Source of the DNA: Candidatus Latescibacterota bacterium
Lineage (GTDB): Bacteria > Krumholzibacteriota > Krumholzibacteriia > Krumholzibacteriales > WJIX01
Assembly: GCA_030643145.1 (NCBI GenBank)
Contig: DAOWMJ010000141.1
Location: 1 to 5,604 of the forward strand
DNA: 5,604 nt
Direction: 5' to 3'
Part shown: in pieces, positions 1 through 5,604 of the stretch
Layout of the letters: each line of letters opens with the position of its first letter
Numbering within the stretch: position 1 is the stretch's first letter
Program-made: the position numbers and the translations under genes
Notes under the pieces: generated by a model
What the model saw: only the letters and a program-made list of their open reading frames with translations
The model's database searches: none
What the model was told of the DNA's origin: nothing

Positions 1-1
1 G

Positions 2-742
2 AAGTACGGAGCGAAGAAGCAGAAATCTCTGCTGCTGAGATTTCACACGCAAACCGCCGGGTGTTCACTGACAGCTCAGCAGCCCGAGAACAATATTGTT
101 CGCACGGCTTTTCAAGGTCTTTCCGCCGTATTAGGTGGAACCCAATCGCTTCATACAAACTCGATGGATGAAACGCTTGCCCTTCCGTCTGAAAAAGCGG
201 TCCGCATAGCTTTAAGGACTCAGCAGATTATTGCTTATGAAACAGGGGTAGTAAATACTATCGATCCCTTGGCCGGAAGCTATTTTATTGAAGCAAAAAC
301 TCGTGAAATGAAGGAAAAAGCGGAAGAATATTTTCAGAAAATCGAAGGGCTTGGAGGGGTTATAAAGGCTATAGAAAAGGGGTTTTTTCAGAAAGAGATA
401 AGCAAGGCTGCGTATGAATATCAGAAACTGGTAGAGAGTAAGAAAAAGATCATAGTAGGTTTGAACAAGTTTGCCATGGAGGATGAAGAGATAGATATTC
501 CGATTCTCAAAATAAACCCTGAGGTTGAAAAAAATCAACGCGAGGCTATAGCCGGGGTTCGTGAGGAGAGGGATAATGACAAGGTGAAGAGGGAGCTTGA
601 AAGGCTTAGGAAGGCGGCAGAGGGTACAGATAATCTTGTACCAGTGATACTCGATTGTGCCAGGTGTTATTGTACCGAGGGTGAGATTGTAGCTGAATTG
701 AAAGAGATATTTGGGGAGTATCAGGAGCCAATCTTTTTGTAG
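2..742 (+). CDS. mcmA1: Acyl-CoA (methylmalonyl-CoA type) mutase large subunit, C-terminal part
   Basis: This is the catalytic subunit of a coenzyme-B12-dependent acyl-CoA mutase, classically (R)-methylmalonyl-CoA to succinyl-CoA. The reading frame is open from position 2, so the N-terminal half lies off the left edge; 246 residues remain. Counting from the first visible codon, residues 13-23 read RFHTQTAGCSL, residues 45-57 read GGTQSLHTNSMDE, and the C-terminus (EIFGEYQEP) is typical of the family. By my alignment from memory to Propionibacterium MutB, R13, H15, Q17, N53 and E57 match R326, H328, Q330, N366 and E370, which surround CoA and the adenosyl group. The equivalent of W334 is C21, as I recall for split and isobutyryl-type mutases. 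The protein stops without a B12 domain, which the next gene supplies 23 bp downstream. Family assignment is secure. The substrate is not, because the selectivity residues near the N-terminus are outside the window. Confidence 0.93.
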   Translation, partial: KYGAKKQKSLLLRFHTQTAGCSLTAQQPENNIVRTAFQGLSAVLGGTQSLHTNSMDETLALPSEKAVRIALRTQQIIAYETGVVNTIDPLAGSYFIEAKTREMKEKAEEYFQKIEGLGGVIKAIEKGFFQKEISKAAYEYQKLVESKKKIIVGLNKFAMEDEEIDIPILKINPEVEKNQREAIAGVREERDNDKVKRELERLRKAAEGTDNLVPVILDCARCYCTEGEIVAELKEIFGEYQEPIFL

Positions 743-765
743 GGTGAATCCGGGAGGAAATAAAG

Positions 766-1167
766 ATGGATAAAAAGATACGAGTGTTGGTTGCCAAGCC
801 CGGCCTTGACGGCCATGATAGAGGGGCAAAGGTTGTAGCGAATGCTCTAAAGGACGCGGGGATGGAGGTTATTTATACAGGTCTTCATCAAACCCCCGAA
901 ATGATTGCGGAATCAGCCGTTCAGGAGGATGTTGACGTTATCGGGCTCAGCATTTTATCCGGAGCGCACATGACGATGTTTCCGAAAGTGCTGGAACTGT
1001 TGAAGGAGAAGGGAGCGGATGACATTATGGTCTTTGGAGGGGGCATTATACCCGCTGAAGATATGGAAAAGCTTGAAGCTGAGGGGGTGGCAAAGATTTT
1101 TGGACCGGGTACCAATACACATGATATTATAGATTTTTTAAAGGCGGAGTTTGGTAAGGAAAAATAA
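766..1167 (+). CDS. mcmA2: Acyl-CoA mutase small subunit, cobalamin-binding domain
   Basis: This 133-residue protein is the free-standing B12-binding subunit that pairs with the upstream catalytic subunit to form a split acyl-CoA mutase in the cytoplasm. The base-off/His-on cobalamin signature is complete: D15-G-H17-D-R-G20 supplies the histidine that replaces dimethylbenzimidazole as cobalt ligand, S62-I-L64 is the SxL motif, and G91-G93 is the glycine-rich strand that holds the nucleotide tail. The fold is the expected Rossmann-like flavodoxin type, and the length matches stand-alone small subunits of about 130-140 residues. The ATG is preceded by GGAGG at 753-757 with an 8-nt spacer, which supports this start. 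The gene ends in tandem stops (TAA TAG). The close spacing indicates co-transcription and co-assembly with the large subunit. No metallochaperone (MeaB) or methylmalonyl-CoA epimerase gene is present in the window. Confidence 0.95.
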   Translation: MDKKIRVLVAKPGLDGHDRGAKVVANALKDAGMEVIYTGLHQTPEMIAESAVQEDVDVIGLSILSGAHMTMFPKVLELLKEKGADDIMVFGGGIIPAEDMEKLEAEGVAKIFGPGTNTHDIIDFLKAEFGKEK

Positions 1168-1200
1168 TAGATTGATAGTTAGTTGCGTTTAAGTAATGAA

Positions 1201-1204
1201 AGGA
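1201..1204 (+). promoter_or_regulatory. Shine-Dalgarno site that decides the thiolase start
   Basis: AGGA, within GAAAGGA, sits 9 nt before the ATG at 1214. The longer in-frame ATG at 1196 has no purine-rich site before it and would itself overlap this one. Starting at 1214 gives the usual thiolase N-terminus, MSEIIIAGAVRTAIG, and a 393-residue protein whose residue numbers match Zoogloea thiolase. Confidence 0.75.
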
Positions 1205-1213
1205 AAAATTTTA

Positions 1214-2395
1214 ATGAGTGAAATAATAATTGCTGGAGCGGTAAGAACAGCTATTGGTAAATTCGGGGGGGGTTTTTCGAAATTACGCGGACCGAAGCTC
1301 GGCAGTTTAGTGGTTGCTGAAACAATGAAGCGCGCGGGCATCAACGGTGAACAGGTTGATGAAGTGATTATGGGAACGGTTCTTGGCGCGGGGGTAGGTC
1401 AGAATCCTGCTCGCCAGGCTGCAATTTATGGAGGAGTATCAACCTCAGTGGGCGCGATGACGATTAATAAGGTATGTGGTTCGGGACTGAAAGCAGTTGT
1501 GCTTGGCGCGCAAGCAATAAAACTGGGCGATGAAGAGATCGTGATATCGGGTGGCATGGAAAGTATGAATAATGCTCCTTACATTCTTCGCGAAGCGAGA
1601 ACAGGGTATCGGTTGGGAGAGGGGAAACTTGTAGATGCTATGGTTTATGACGGCTTGTGGGATATTTATAATGATTTTCATATGGGCAACACAGGAGAGC
1701 TTGTCTCCGAGAAATATAATATATCAAGAGAAAAACAGGATGAATATGCATTGGGCAGTCACCTCAAGGCGGTAAAAGCTCATGAGGAAGGGTGGTTTAA
1801 CGAGGAGATTGTTTCGGTCACTGTGCCTCAAAGGAAAGGTGATCTTATAACAATAGACAAGGATGAAGGCCCGCGTTCTGATACGACTATGGAAGCTCTT
1901 TCGAGGCTTAAGCCGGCATTTAAAAAGGGGGGAACGGTAACAGCGGGTAATTCTTCACAGATTAGTGATGCCGCCGCCGCCATGGTTCTTATGACTGATA
2001 AAAAAGCGGAAAAGATGGGTATAAAGCCTCTTGCGAGAGTAACAGGGTATGCCACCGGGGGAATGGATCCAGAGTGGGTAATGATGGCGCCGACAGTGGC
2101 AGTTTCCAAACTCCTAAAGAAAACAGGCATGAAACTGGATGATTTTGACCTCATTGAGCTTAATGAGGCCTTTGCCGTGCAGCCCTGCGCAATTATTAAA
2201 GAGCTTGGAATGGACCCGGAGAAGATAAATATCCACGGTGGAGCGGTAGCTCTCGGTCATCCTATTGGGTGCTCGGGAGCCAGGATTCTGGTAACTTTAC
2301 TTTACGCGCTGAAAAGAACGGGTGGCACGAAGGGTCTGGCGACTCTATGTCTGGGGGGTGGAAACGCGGTTGCTCTTAGTGTTGAGATGATGTAG
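1214..2395 (+). CDS. atoB: Acetyl-CoA C-acetyltransferase (thiolase II family)
   Basis: This thiolase reversibly joins two acetyl-CoA into acetoacetyl-CoA, or cleaves acetoacetyl-CoA, in the cytoplasm. Numbered from the ATG at 1214 (393 residues), the catalytic set is complete: nucleophile C88 in NKVCGSG, N317 in NEAF, H349 in GHPIG and the acid/base C379 in CLGGG. H156-M157-G158 matches the HMG loop that favours short acyl chains in Zoogloea biosynthetic thiolase, so acetoacetyl-CoA is the likely substrate. The N-terminal thiolase domain covers about residues 4-265 and the C-terminal domain about 272-392. The gene lies 46 bp after the mutase small subunit and 57 bp before the dehydrogenase, whose product it would cleave. 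An in-frame ATG at 1196 would add six residues but lacks a ribosome site. Codons 18-20 include a run of eight G. Degradative versus biosynthetic direction cannot be read from the sequence. Confidence 0.94.
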   Translation: MSEIIIAGAVRTAIGKFGGGFSKLRGPKLGSLVVAETMKRAGINGEQVDEVIMGTVLGAGVGQNPARQAAIYGGVSTSVGAMTINKVCGSGLKAVVLGAQAIKLGDEEIVISGGMESMNNAPYILREARTGYRLGEGKLVDAMVYDGLWDIYNDFHMGNTGELVSEKYNISREKQDEYALGSHLKAVKAHEEGWFNEEIVSVTVPQRKGDLITIDKDEGPRSDTTMEALSRLKPAFKKGGTVTAGNSSQISDAAAAMVLMTDKKAEKMGIKPLARVTGYATGGMDPEWVMMAPTVAVSKLLKKTGMKLDDFDLIELNEAFAVQPCAIIKELGMDPEKINIHGGAVALGHPIGCSGARILVTLLYALKRTGGTKGLATLCLGGGNAVALSVEMM

Positions 2396-2452
2396 GAATA
2401 TCCGGGATTTTCTTGTTGCTGAATGAAGTTGCTGTTTTGACAGGAGGTTAAT

Positions 2453-3304
2453 ATGAATATAAAAAAGATTACGGTCGCGGGCGCGGGTACAATGGGCAAT
2501 GGAATCGCTCAGGTTTTCGCCCAGAGCGGTTTTGAGGTTACAATGCTCGATGTGAAAGATGAGTTTCTGCAGCACGGAGTGAAGACAATTAAAAAAAATC
2601 TGGCAAGAATGGCCGGAAAGGGTAAAATTGAAAAATCTGAAATAGATATTATCAATGATCGAATAAAAACTACTACTAAAACCAGCGAAGCGGCAGACTG
2701 TGATTTCCTGATTGAGGCTATCTTCGAAAATTTCGACGCCAAAACAGATATTTTTAGAGAATTTGATTTTCTGTGCGGCAGCGATGTTATTTTCGCGAGT
2801 AACACTTCATCTATCTCGATAACCTCTCTCGCGGCTGAGACCTCGCGGCCCGGCAAGTTTATCGGGATGCATTTTATGAACCCGGTACCGGTGATGAAAC
2901 TGGTTGAGATAATACGGGGGCTAACGACAGATGATGAAACGATCGAAACGGTTGTATCACTTAGTAAAAAGCTTTCAAAGGTTCCTCTGGAAGCGAATGA
3001 TTACCCGGGGTTTGTGGCAAATAGAGTGCTTATGCCTATGATTAATGAAGCCTGTTTCTGTCTCATGGAAGGTGTTGCCGAAAGGGAAGCGATCGATGGT
3101 GTGATGAAACTCGGGATGGCGCATCCGATGGGACCGCTCGCTCTGGCGGATCTCATCGGTCTCGATATATGCCTAAGTATTTTGAGGGTTCTTCAAGACG
3201 GTTTTGGGGATCCGAAATACAGGCCGTGTCCACTTTTGGTAAAAAAGGTAGAAGCCGGTCATCTGGGCAGAAAGACAGGGCGCGGGTTTTATACATATGA
3301 CTAG
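2453..3304 (+). CDS. hbd: 3-hydroxybutyryl-CoA dehydrogenase
   Basis: This soluble enzyme interconverts (S)-3-hydroxybutyryl-CoA and acetoacetyl-CoA with NAD(H), or NADPH in some relatives. It is 283 residues long, the usual size of stand-alone clostridial-type Hbd. The dinucleotide-binding Rossmann motif is G10-A-G12-T-M-G15-N-G17, and D33 ends the second strand, which favours NAD over NADP. Catalytic and substrate residues are in their standard places: S119, H140 in MHFMNP, E152 (the partner of H140) and N190 in PGFVANR. The helical C-terminal dimerisation domain runs from about residue 186 to the GRGFYTYD end. AGGAGG at 2442-2447, 5 nt before the ATG, is the strongest ribosome site of the operon. 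Substrate and product connect directly to the upstream thiolase. The usual companions, crotonase and short-chain acyl-CoA dehydrogenase, are not downstream, since the next gene is convergent. Confidence 0.95.
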   Translation: MNIKKITVAGAGTMGNGIAQVFAQSGFEVTMLDVKDEFLQHGVKTIKKNLARMAGKGKIEKSEIDIINDRIKTTTKTSEAADCDFLIEAIFENFDAKTDIFREFDFLCGSDVIFASNTSSISITSLAAETSRPGKFIGMHFMNPVPVMKLVEIIRGLTTDDETIETVVSLSKKLSKVPLEANDYPGFVANRVLMPMINEACFCLMEGVAEREAIDGVMKLGMAHPMGPLALADLIGLDICLSILRVLQDGFGDPKYRPCPLLVKKVEAGHLGRKTGRGFYTYD

Positions 3305-3411
3305 AGAAAATTCCTCTTTTCCGCGGTAAAGAATACCCTAATGGAATAGACCCGGACGATCAAACCGGTTTTTCTTGCCGGAATGGCCGAATTCTGTAAG
3401 GTTGTTTTCTT

Positions 3412-4965
3412 TTACAAAGGTATATTCCCGTGCTTTTTAGGCGGCATCTCCTGTCTTTTATTTGACAGGTTTTCAAGAGCGCGAATAATCATCGGCCGCG
3501 TGTTTTCGGGCATAATAACATCGTCTAAATAGCCCAGGCTGGCAGCGACATAAGGGTTGGCAAAGGCCTTCTCATATTCGTCAATTTTCTCACTGAGTTC
3601 CTTTTCAGGGTTTTTCGAGGTTTTGATAGCGTTCCTGTAAAGGATGTTAGCCGCGCCCTCCGCGCCCATAACGGCGAGTTCCGCCGTGGGCCATGCAACA
3701 TTATAGTCGGAACGAATATGTTTGCTGGACATTACACAGTACGCTCCGCCATACGCTTTTCTAGTAATAACAGTGAGTTTCGGAACGGTAGCTTCACAGT
3801 ACGCGAAAATGAGTTTCGCGCCGTGTTTAATAATACCTTGCCATTCCTGGTCTGTGCCGGGCATAAAGCCGGGTACATCTTCAAAGGTTAGAAGTGGAAT
3901 ATTGAAAGCGTCGCAGAACCTGATAAAGCGGGCCGCTTTTATTGAGCTGTCAATATCAAGGACTCCGGCAATATGCATTGGTTGATTGGCAACGATTCCT
4001 ATTACGTGCCCGTTCATTCTTGCTAAACCGATAACTATATTTTTACTGTGAAGGGGCTGTATTTCAAAGAACTCACCGTTATCAACGATCAGATTTATAA
4101 CTTCCTGGATATCATACGGTGTTTTTGGATCGTTCGGGACTATTTCCCTTAATCGTGGCTCAGTACGGCTCGGACTATCGCTCGGTGTTAGATAAGGAGG
4201 AGTTTCGAGATTATTCTGAGGAAGGAATGAGAGAAGTTCCTTGATCATCTCGATACATTCCTCATCATCATCGGCAAGAAAATGAGCTACTCCACTCTTG
4301 GTGTTGTGCGTTGTCGCGCCGCCAAGTTCTTCCTGCGAGACATCCTCATGGGTTACTTTCTTTATGACATTCGGTCCTGTGATAAACATATGGCTGGTAC
4401 CGTCTACCATGAAAACAAAGTCAGTAAGAGCGGGGGAGTAAACAGCGCCCCCCGCGCTTGGCCCCATTATAGCTGATATTTGCGGGATAACACCCGAGGC
4501 GAGAGTGTTCCTGAGGAAGATATCAGCAACACCAGCCAGGCTTGCGACCCCTTCCTGAATCCTCGCGCCGCCGCTGTCATTCATTCCGATTATCGGCGCG
4601 CCGTTTTCCATGGCCATTTCCTGCAGGCGTGTTATTTTACCGGAGTTGGCTTCGCTGAGAGATCCTCCAAGGACAGAAAAATCCTGAGCGAAGGAGAATG
4701 TAATTCTTCCGTTAACCAATCCATGTCCGCATATAACTCCGTCACCGACAATTTTCTTTTTGTCCATTCCCGGCCAGCTTGAACGGTGAGTTACGAAGAC
4801 TCCTGTTTCCTGAAAGGTTCCATCATCAAAGAGAAGATGAAGGCGTTCTCTGGCAGTGAGGCGTCCTGATTCATGAATTTTTTTAATACGTGCTTCTCCC
4901 CCTGACAGCAGCGCCTTTTTCCTGTTTTCTTCCAGTTTTTTGTATTTTTCTTTTTTCGATTCCAA
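3412..4965 (-). CDS. pccB: Acyl-CoA carboxylase carboxyltransferase (propionyl-CoA carboxylase beta / methylmalonyl-CoA decarboxylase alpha)
   Basis: This subunit transfers carboxyl groups between carboxybiotin and an acyl-CoA, most likely propionyl-CoA/methylmalonyl-CoA. It is 517 residues long, full length for PccB/MmdA/transcarboxylase 12S proteins, with the conserved end KKHGNIPL. The N-terminal crotonase-fold half (about 1-260) has D130-SGGARIQEG and GPSAGG at 168-173; the C-terminal half (about 275-510) has DVPGFMPGT at 363-371 and KAYGGAY at 403-409. G172-G173 and G407-A408 are the expected oxyanion-hole pairs. The position equivalent to Streptomyces PccB D422 is C410, which is unusual. 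Translation starts at TTG behind a strong GGAGG, and there is no usable ATG nearby. No biotin carboxylase, biotin carrier or membrane decarboxylase subunit is in the window, so carboxylase, sodium-pumping decarboxylase and transcarboxylase roles cannot be told apart. It would feed or drain the mutase's methylmalonyl-CoA, though it is transcribed convergently. Confidence 0.92.
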   Translation of the reverse strand: MESKKEKYKKLEENRKKALLSGGEARIKKIHESGRLTARERLHLLFDDGTFQETGVFVTHRSSWPGMDKKKIVGDGVICGHGLVNGRITFSFAQDFSVLGGSLSEANSGKITRLQEMAMENGAPIIGMNDSGGARIQEGVASLAGVADIFLRNTLASGVIPQISAIMGPSAGGAVYSPALTDFVFMVDGTSHMFITGPNVIKKVTHEDVSQEELGGATTHNTKSGVAHFLADDDEECIEMIKELLSFLPQNNLETPPYLTPSDSPSRTEPRLREIVPNDPKTPYDIQEVINLIVDNGEFFEIQPLHSKNIVIGLARMNGHVIGIVANQPMHIAGVLDIDSSIKAARFIRFCDAFNIPLLTFEDVPGFMPGTDQEWQGIIKHGAKLIFAYCEATVPKLTVITRKAYGGAYCVMSSKHIRSDYNVAWPTAELAVMGAEGAANILYRNAIKTSKNPEKELSEKIDEYEKAFANPYVAASLGYLDDVIMPENTRPMIIRALENLSNKRQEMPPKKHGNIPL

Positions 4966-4970
4966 TTTTT

Positions 4971-4977
4971 CCTCCCC
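4971..4977 (-). promoter_or_regulatory. Shine-Dalgarno site supporting a TTG start
   Basis: On the minus strand GGGGAGG lies 5 nt before TTG (4965-4963). The first in-frame ATG comes only at residue 67, inside the conserved domain, so TTG is the likely start. The strong ribosome site would compensate for the weak initiation codon. Confidence 0.8.
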
Positions 4978-4998
4978 GCGATGGCATTTGTCGATTCG

Positions 4999-5019
4999 GT
5001 AGATTTGAAGTCAATCTAC
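4999..5019. repeat. Perfect inverted repeat at the predicted transcript start of the carboxyltransferase
   Basis: GTAGATT (4999-5005) and AATCTAC (5013-5019) are exact reverse complements separated by 7 nt. Allowing one bulged T extends the arms to 9 bp. The dyad lies just downstream of the predicted minus-strand -10 box and 34 nt upstream of the TTG start. That placement suits a repressor operator overlapping +1, or a hairpin at the 5' end of the mRNA. There is no T-run after either arm, so it is not a terminator. No regulator gene is visible, and I do not recognise the motif. Confidence 0.5.
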
Positions 5020-5023
5020 GTCC

Positions 5024-5053
5024 ATAATAGAAAAATATAGAGGGAGCGGTCAA
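5024..5053 (-). promoter_or_regulatory. Predicted sigma70-type promoter of the carboxyltransferase gene
   Basis: Read on the minus strand, TTGACC (5053-5048) and TATTAT (5029-5024) are separated by 18 nt. Each differs from consensus at one position. Transcription would begin near 5016-5018, giving a leader of about 50 nt that contains the inverted repeat and the GGGGAGG ribosome site. This is a prediction from sequence only. Confidence 0.6.
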
Positions 5054-5089
5054 TCGGAATAAATAAATTATATTGTATTTCCCCTGTTT

Positions 5090-5098
5090 TGGTATTAA
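5090..5098 (+). promoter_or_regulatory. Possible extended -10 promoter element for the lipoprotein gene
   Basis: TGGTATTAA combines a TG dinucleotide with a TATTAA hexamer (5093-5098), resembling an extended -10 element 42 nt before the ATG. No good -35 box is found at 16-18 nt, although the upstream stretch 5058-5074 is AT-rich. The support is weak. Confidence 0.3.
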
Positions 5099-5140
5099 CA
5101 TTGAACAGAAATCGTTGATCCAATACGCGGAGGTTATTTT

Positions 5141-5604
5141 ATGAAATTGCAGAAAATCGTACTTTTTATTTTACTTGTGTTTTTCGCGGGAGTTTTTATC
5201 TCTTCTTGTTCAAATGGTGACAAGAGCTCAACCAAACTCGATTCTAAATCTGGCAGCGCTCAAAAGGATAAATTAGAAGAAGGAGAAGAAGAAATTCTTT
5301 CTTATGTTTCCGAGGAGGTCAGCTTCGGAATATTCTTTAACAAAGAAGGTACAAGCAGAACTATTACACTGAAGAATGATCAAAAGGAGTTTAAAGGATA
5401 TATTATAGTCAACTTTCCTGAAGAAATGAGTATAAATGCTGTTCAATGGAAACTGCGTCTGCCAGAAGGGATAGAACTAATTTCGGATGATTATTATCAG
5501 GAGAGGAACATGTCACTTGGTAGAATCAAAGATGGGTTAAGTGAAGCTTTTCCGTGTGTAAATGGCCCCAGCCTTCTTATTCACACTTTGACTTTCCTGG
5601 CGGA
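5141..5604 (+). CDS. Unrecognised secreted lipoprotein, N-terminal part
   Basis: The frame is open from ATG to the right edge, giving 154 residues with no stop. Residues 1-22 form a lipoprotein signal peptide: K2 and K5, a hydrophobic core (about 6-19) and the lipobox I20-S21-S22-C23, so C23 should be lipidated after cleavage. Residues 24-59 are a polar, low-complexity linker that is first Ser/Lys-rich and then Glu-rich. From about residue 60 the sequence alternates hydrophobic and polar residues as in a beta-sandwich, with a segment NAVQWKLRLPEGIEL followed by a Gly/Ser-containing strand and LLIHTLTFLA. This is faintly like cohesin-type or similar extracellular beta domains, but that is inference and no family is recognised. 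GGAGG at 5129-5133, 7 nt before the ATG, supports the start. It is divergent from the carboxyltransferase, and nothing links it functionally to the acyl-CoA genes. Confidence 0.8.
   Translation, partial: MKLQKIVLFILLVFFAGVFISSCSNGDKSSTKLDSKSGSAQKDKLEEGEEEILSYVSEEVSFGIFFNKEGTSRTITLKNDQKEFKGYIIVNFPEEMSINAVQWKLRLPEGIELISDDYYQERNMSLGRIKDGLSEAFPCVNGPSLLIHTLTFLA

Noticed and set aside
164..166. ATG at 164 as the start of a short mutase gene
   Set aside because: The frame is open and strongly conserved upstream to position 2 (RFHTQTAG, GGTQSLHTN), so this methionine is internal and the gene simply enters from the left edge.
212..829. Long minus-strand open frame (205 codons) opposite the mutase genes
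   Set aside because: It lies antisense to two well-conserved mutase genes, and its translation has no recognisable motif and is rich in Phe, Leu and Tyr, as expected of a reverse-complement shadow.
2415..2434. Direct repeat GTTGCTG, twice with a 13-bp period, before the hbd ribosome site
   Set aside because: Seven bases repeated once is expected by chance at this scale, and no promoter or third copy accompanies it.
3305..3411. Possible bidirectional terminator in the convergent gap
   Set aside because: Only short stems are visible (CCGG...CCGG around 3365-3381, and GGTA-N5-TACC around 3325-3337), with no adjoining T-run in a useful position. I see no supportable intrinsic terminator for either gene.
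4883..5101. A 72-codon minus-strand frame covering the leader and start of the carboxyltransferase gene
   Set aside because: Its ATG lies upstream of the predicted promoter, it has no clear ribosome site, and it overlaps the real gene in another frame. The translation is basic and low in information.
1..5604. CRISPR arrays, tRNA or rRNA genes, insertion sequences, phage genes
   Set aside because: No regularly spaced repeats, tRNA-like cloverleaf, transposase motifs or terminal inverted repeats were seen. The window is almost fully occupied by metabolic genes and one lipoprotein gene.

Overview
The window looks like a stretch of chromosome from an anaerobic or facultative bacterium that handles short-chain acyl-CoAs. 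GC content is moderate by eye (not computed). Gene starts are mostly preceded by strong GGAGG-type Shine-Dalgarno sites, and the last gene encodes a typical bacterial lipoprotein. The split B12-dependent mutase, with separate catalytic and cobalamin-binding polypeptides, is common in archaea and in many anaerobic bacteria. I cannot name a phylum from this sequence alone; an uncultured sediment lineage is only a guess.

Layout. Positions 2-3304 hold four plus-strand genes in close succession: the C-terminal part of an acyl-CoA (methylmalonyl-CoA type) mutase large subunit, the mutase's small cobalamin-binding subunit, a complete thiolase and a complete 3-hydroxybutyryl-CoA dehydrogenase. The gaps are 23, 46 and 57 bp, so this is very probably one operon, entered from the left edge. 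Positions 3305-3411 are a 107-bp convergent gap with no convincing terminator. Positions 3412-4965 carry, on the minus strand, a full-length carboxyltransferase of the propionyl-CoA carboxylase beta / methylmalonyl-CoA decarboxylase alpha family, starting at TTG. Positions 4966-5140 are a divergent 175-bp intergenic region with a good sigma70-like promoter for the carboxyltransferase, a perfect 7+7 bp inverted repeat lying about where its transcript would begin, and a weaker candidate promoter facing right. From 5141 to the right edge runs the N-terminal part of an unrecognised lipoprotein.

How the genes fit together. The conventional reading is propionyl-CoA/methylmalonyl-CoA/succinyl-CoA interconversion (carboxyltransferase plus mutase) next to the acetoacetyl-CoA end of beta-oxidation or butyrate metabolism (dehydrogenase plus thiolase). 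An alternative for the four-gene operon is that the mutase makes 3-hydroxybutyryl-CoA from 2-hydroxyisobutyryl-CoA, which the dehydrogenase and thiolase would then convert to acetyl-CoA. The residues that would decide between these lie in the missing N-terminal half of the mutase. No wholly new system is evident. The points most worth checking are the mutase substrate, a cysteine at the acyl-selectivity position of the carboxyltransferase, and the promoter-associated dyad.
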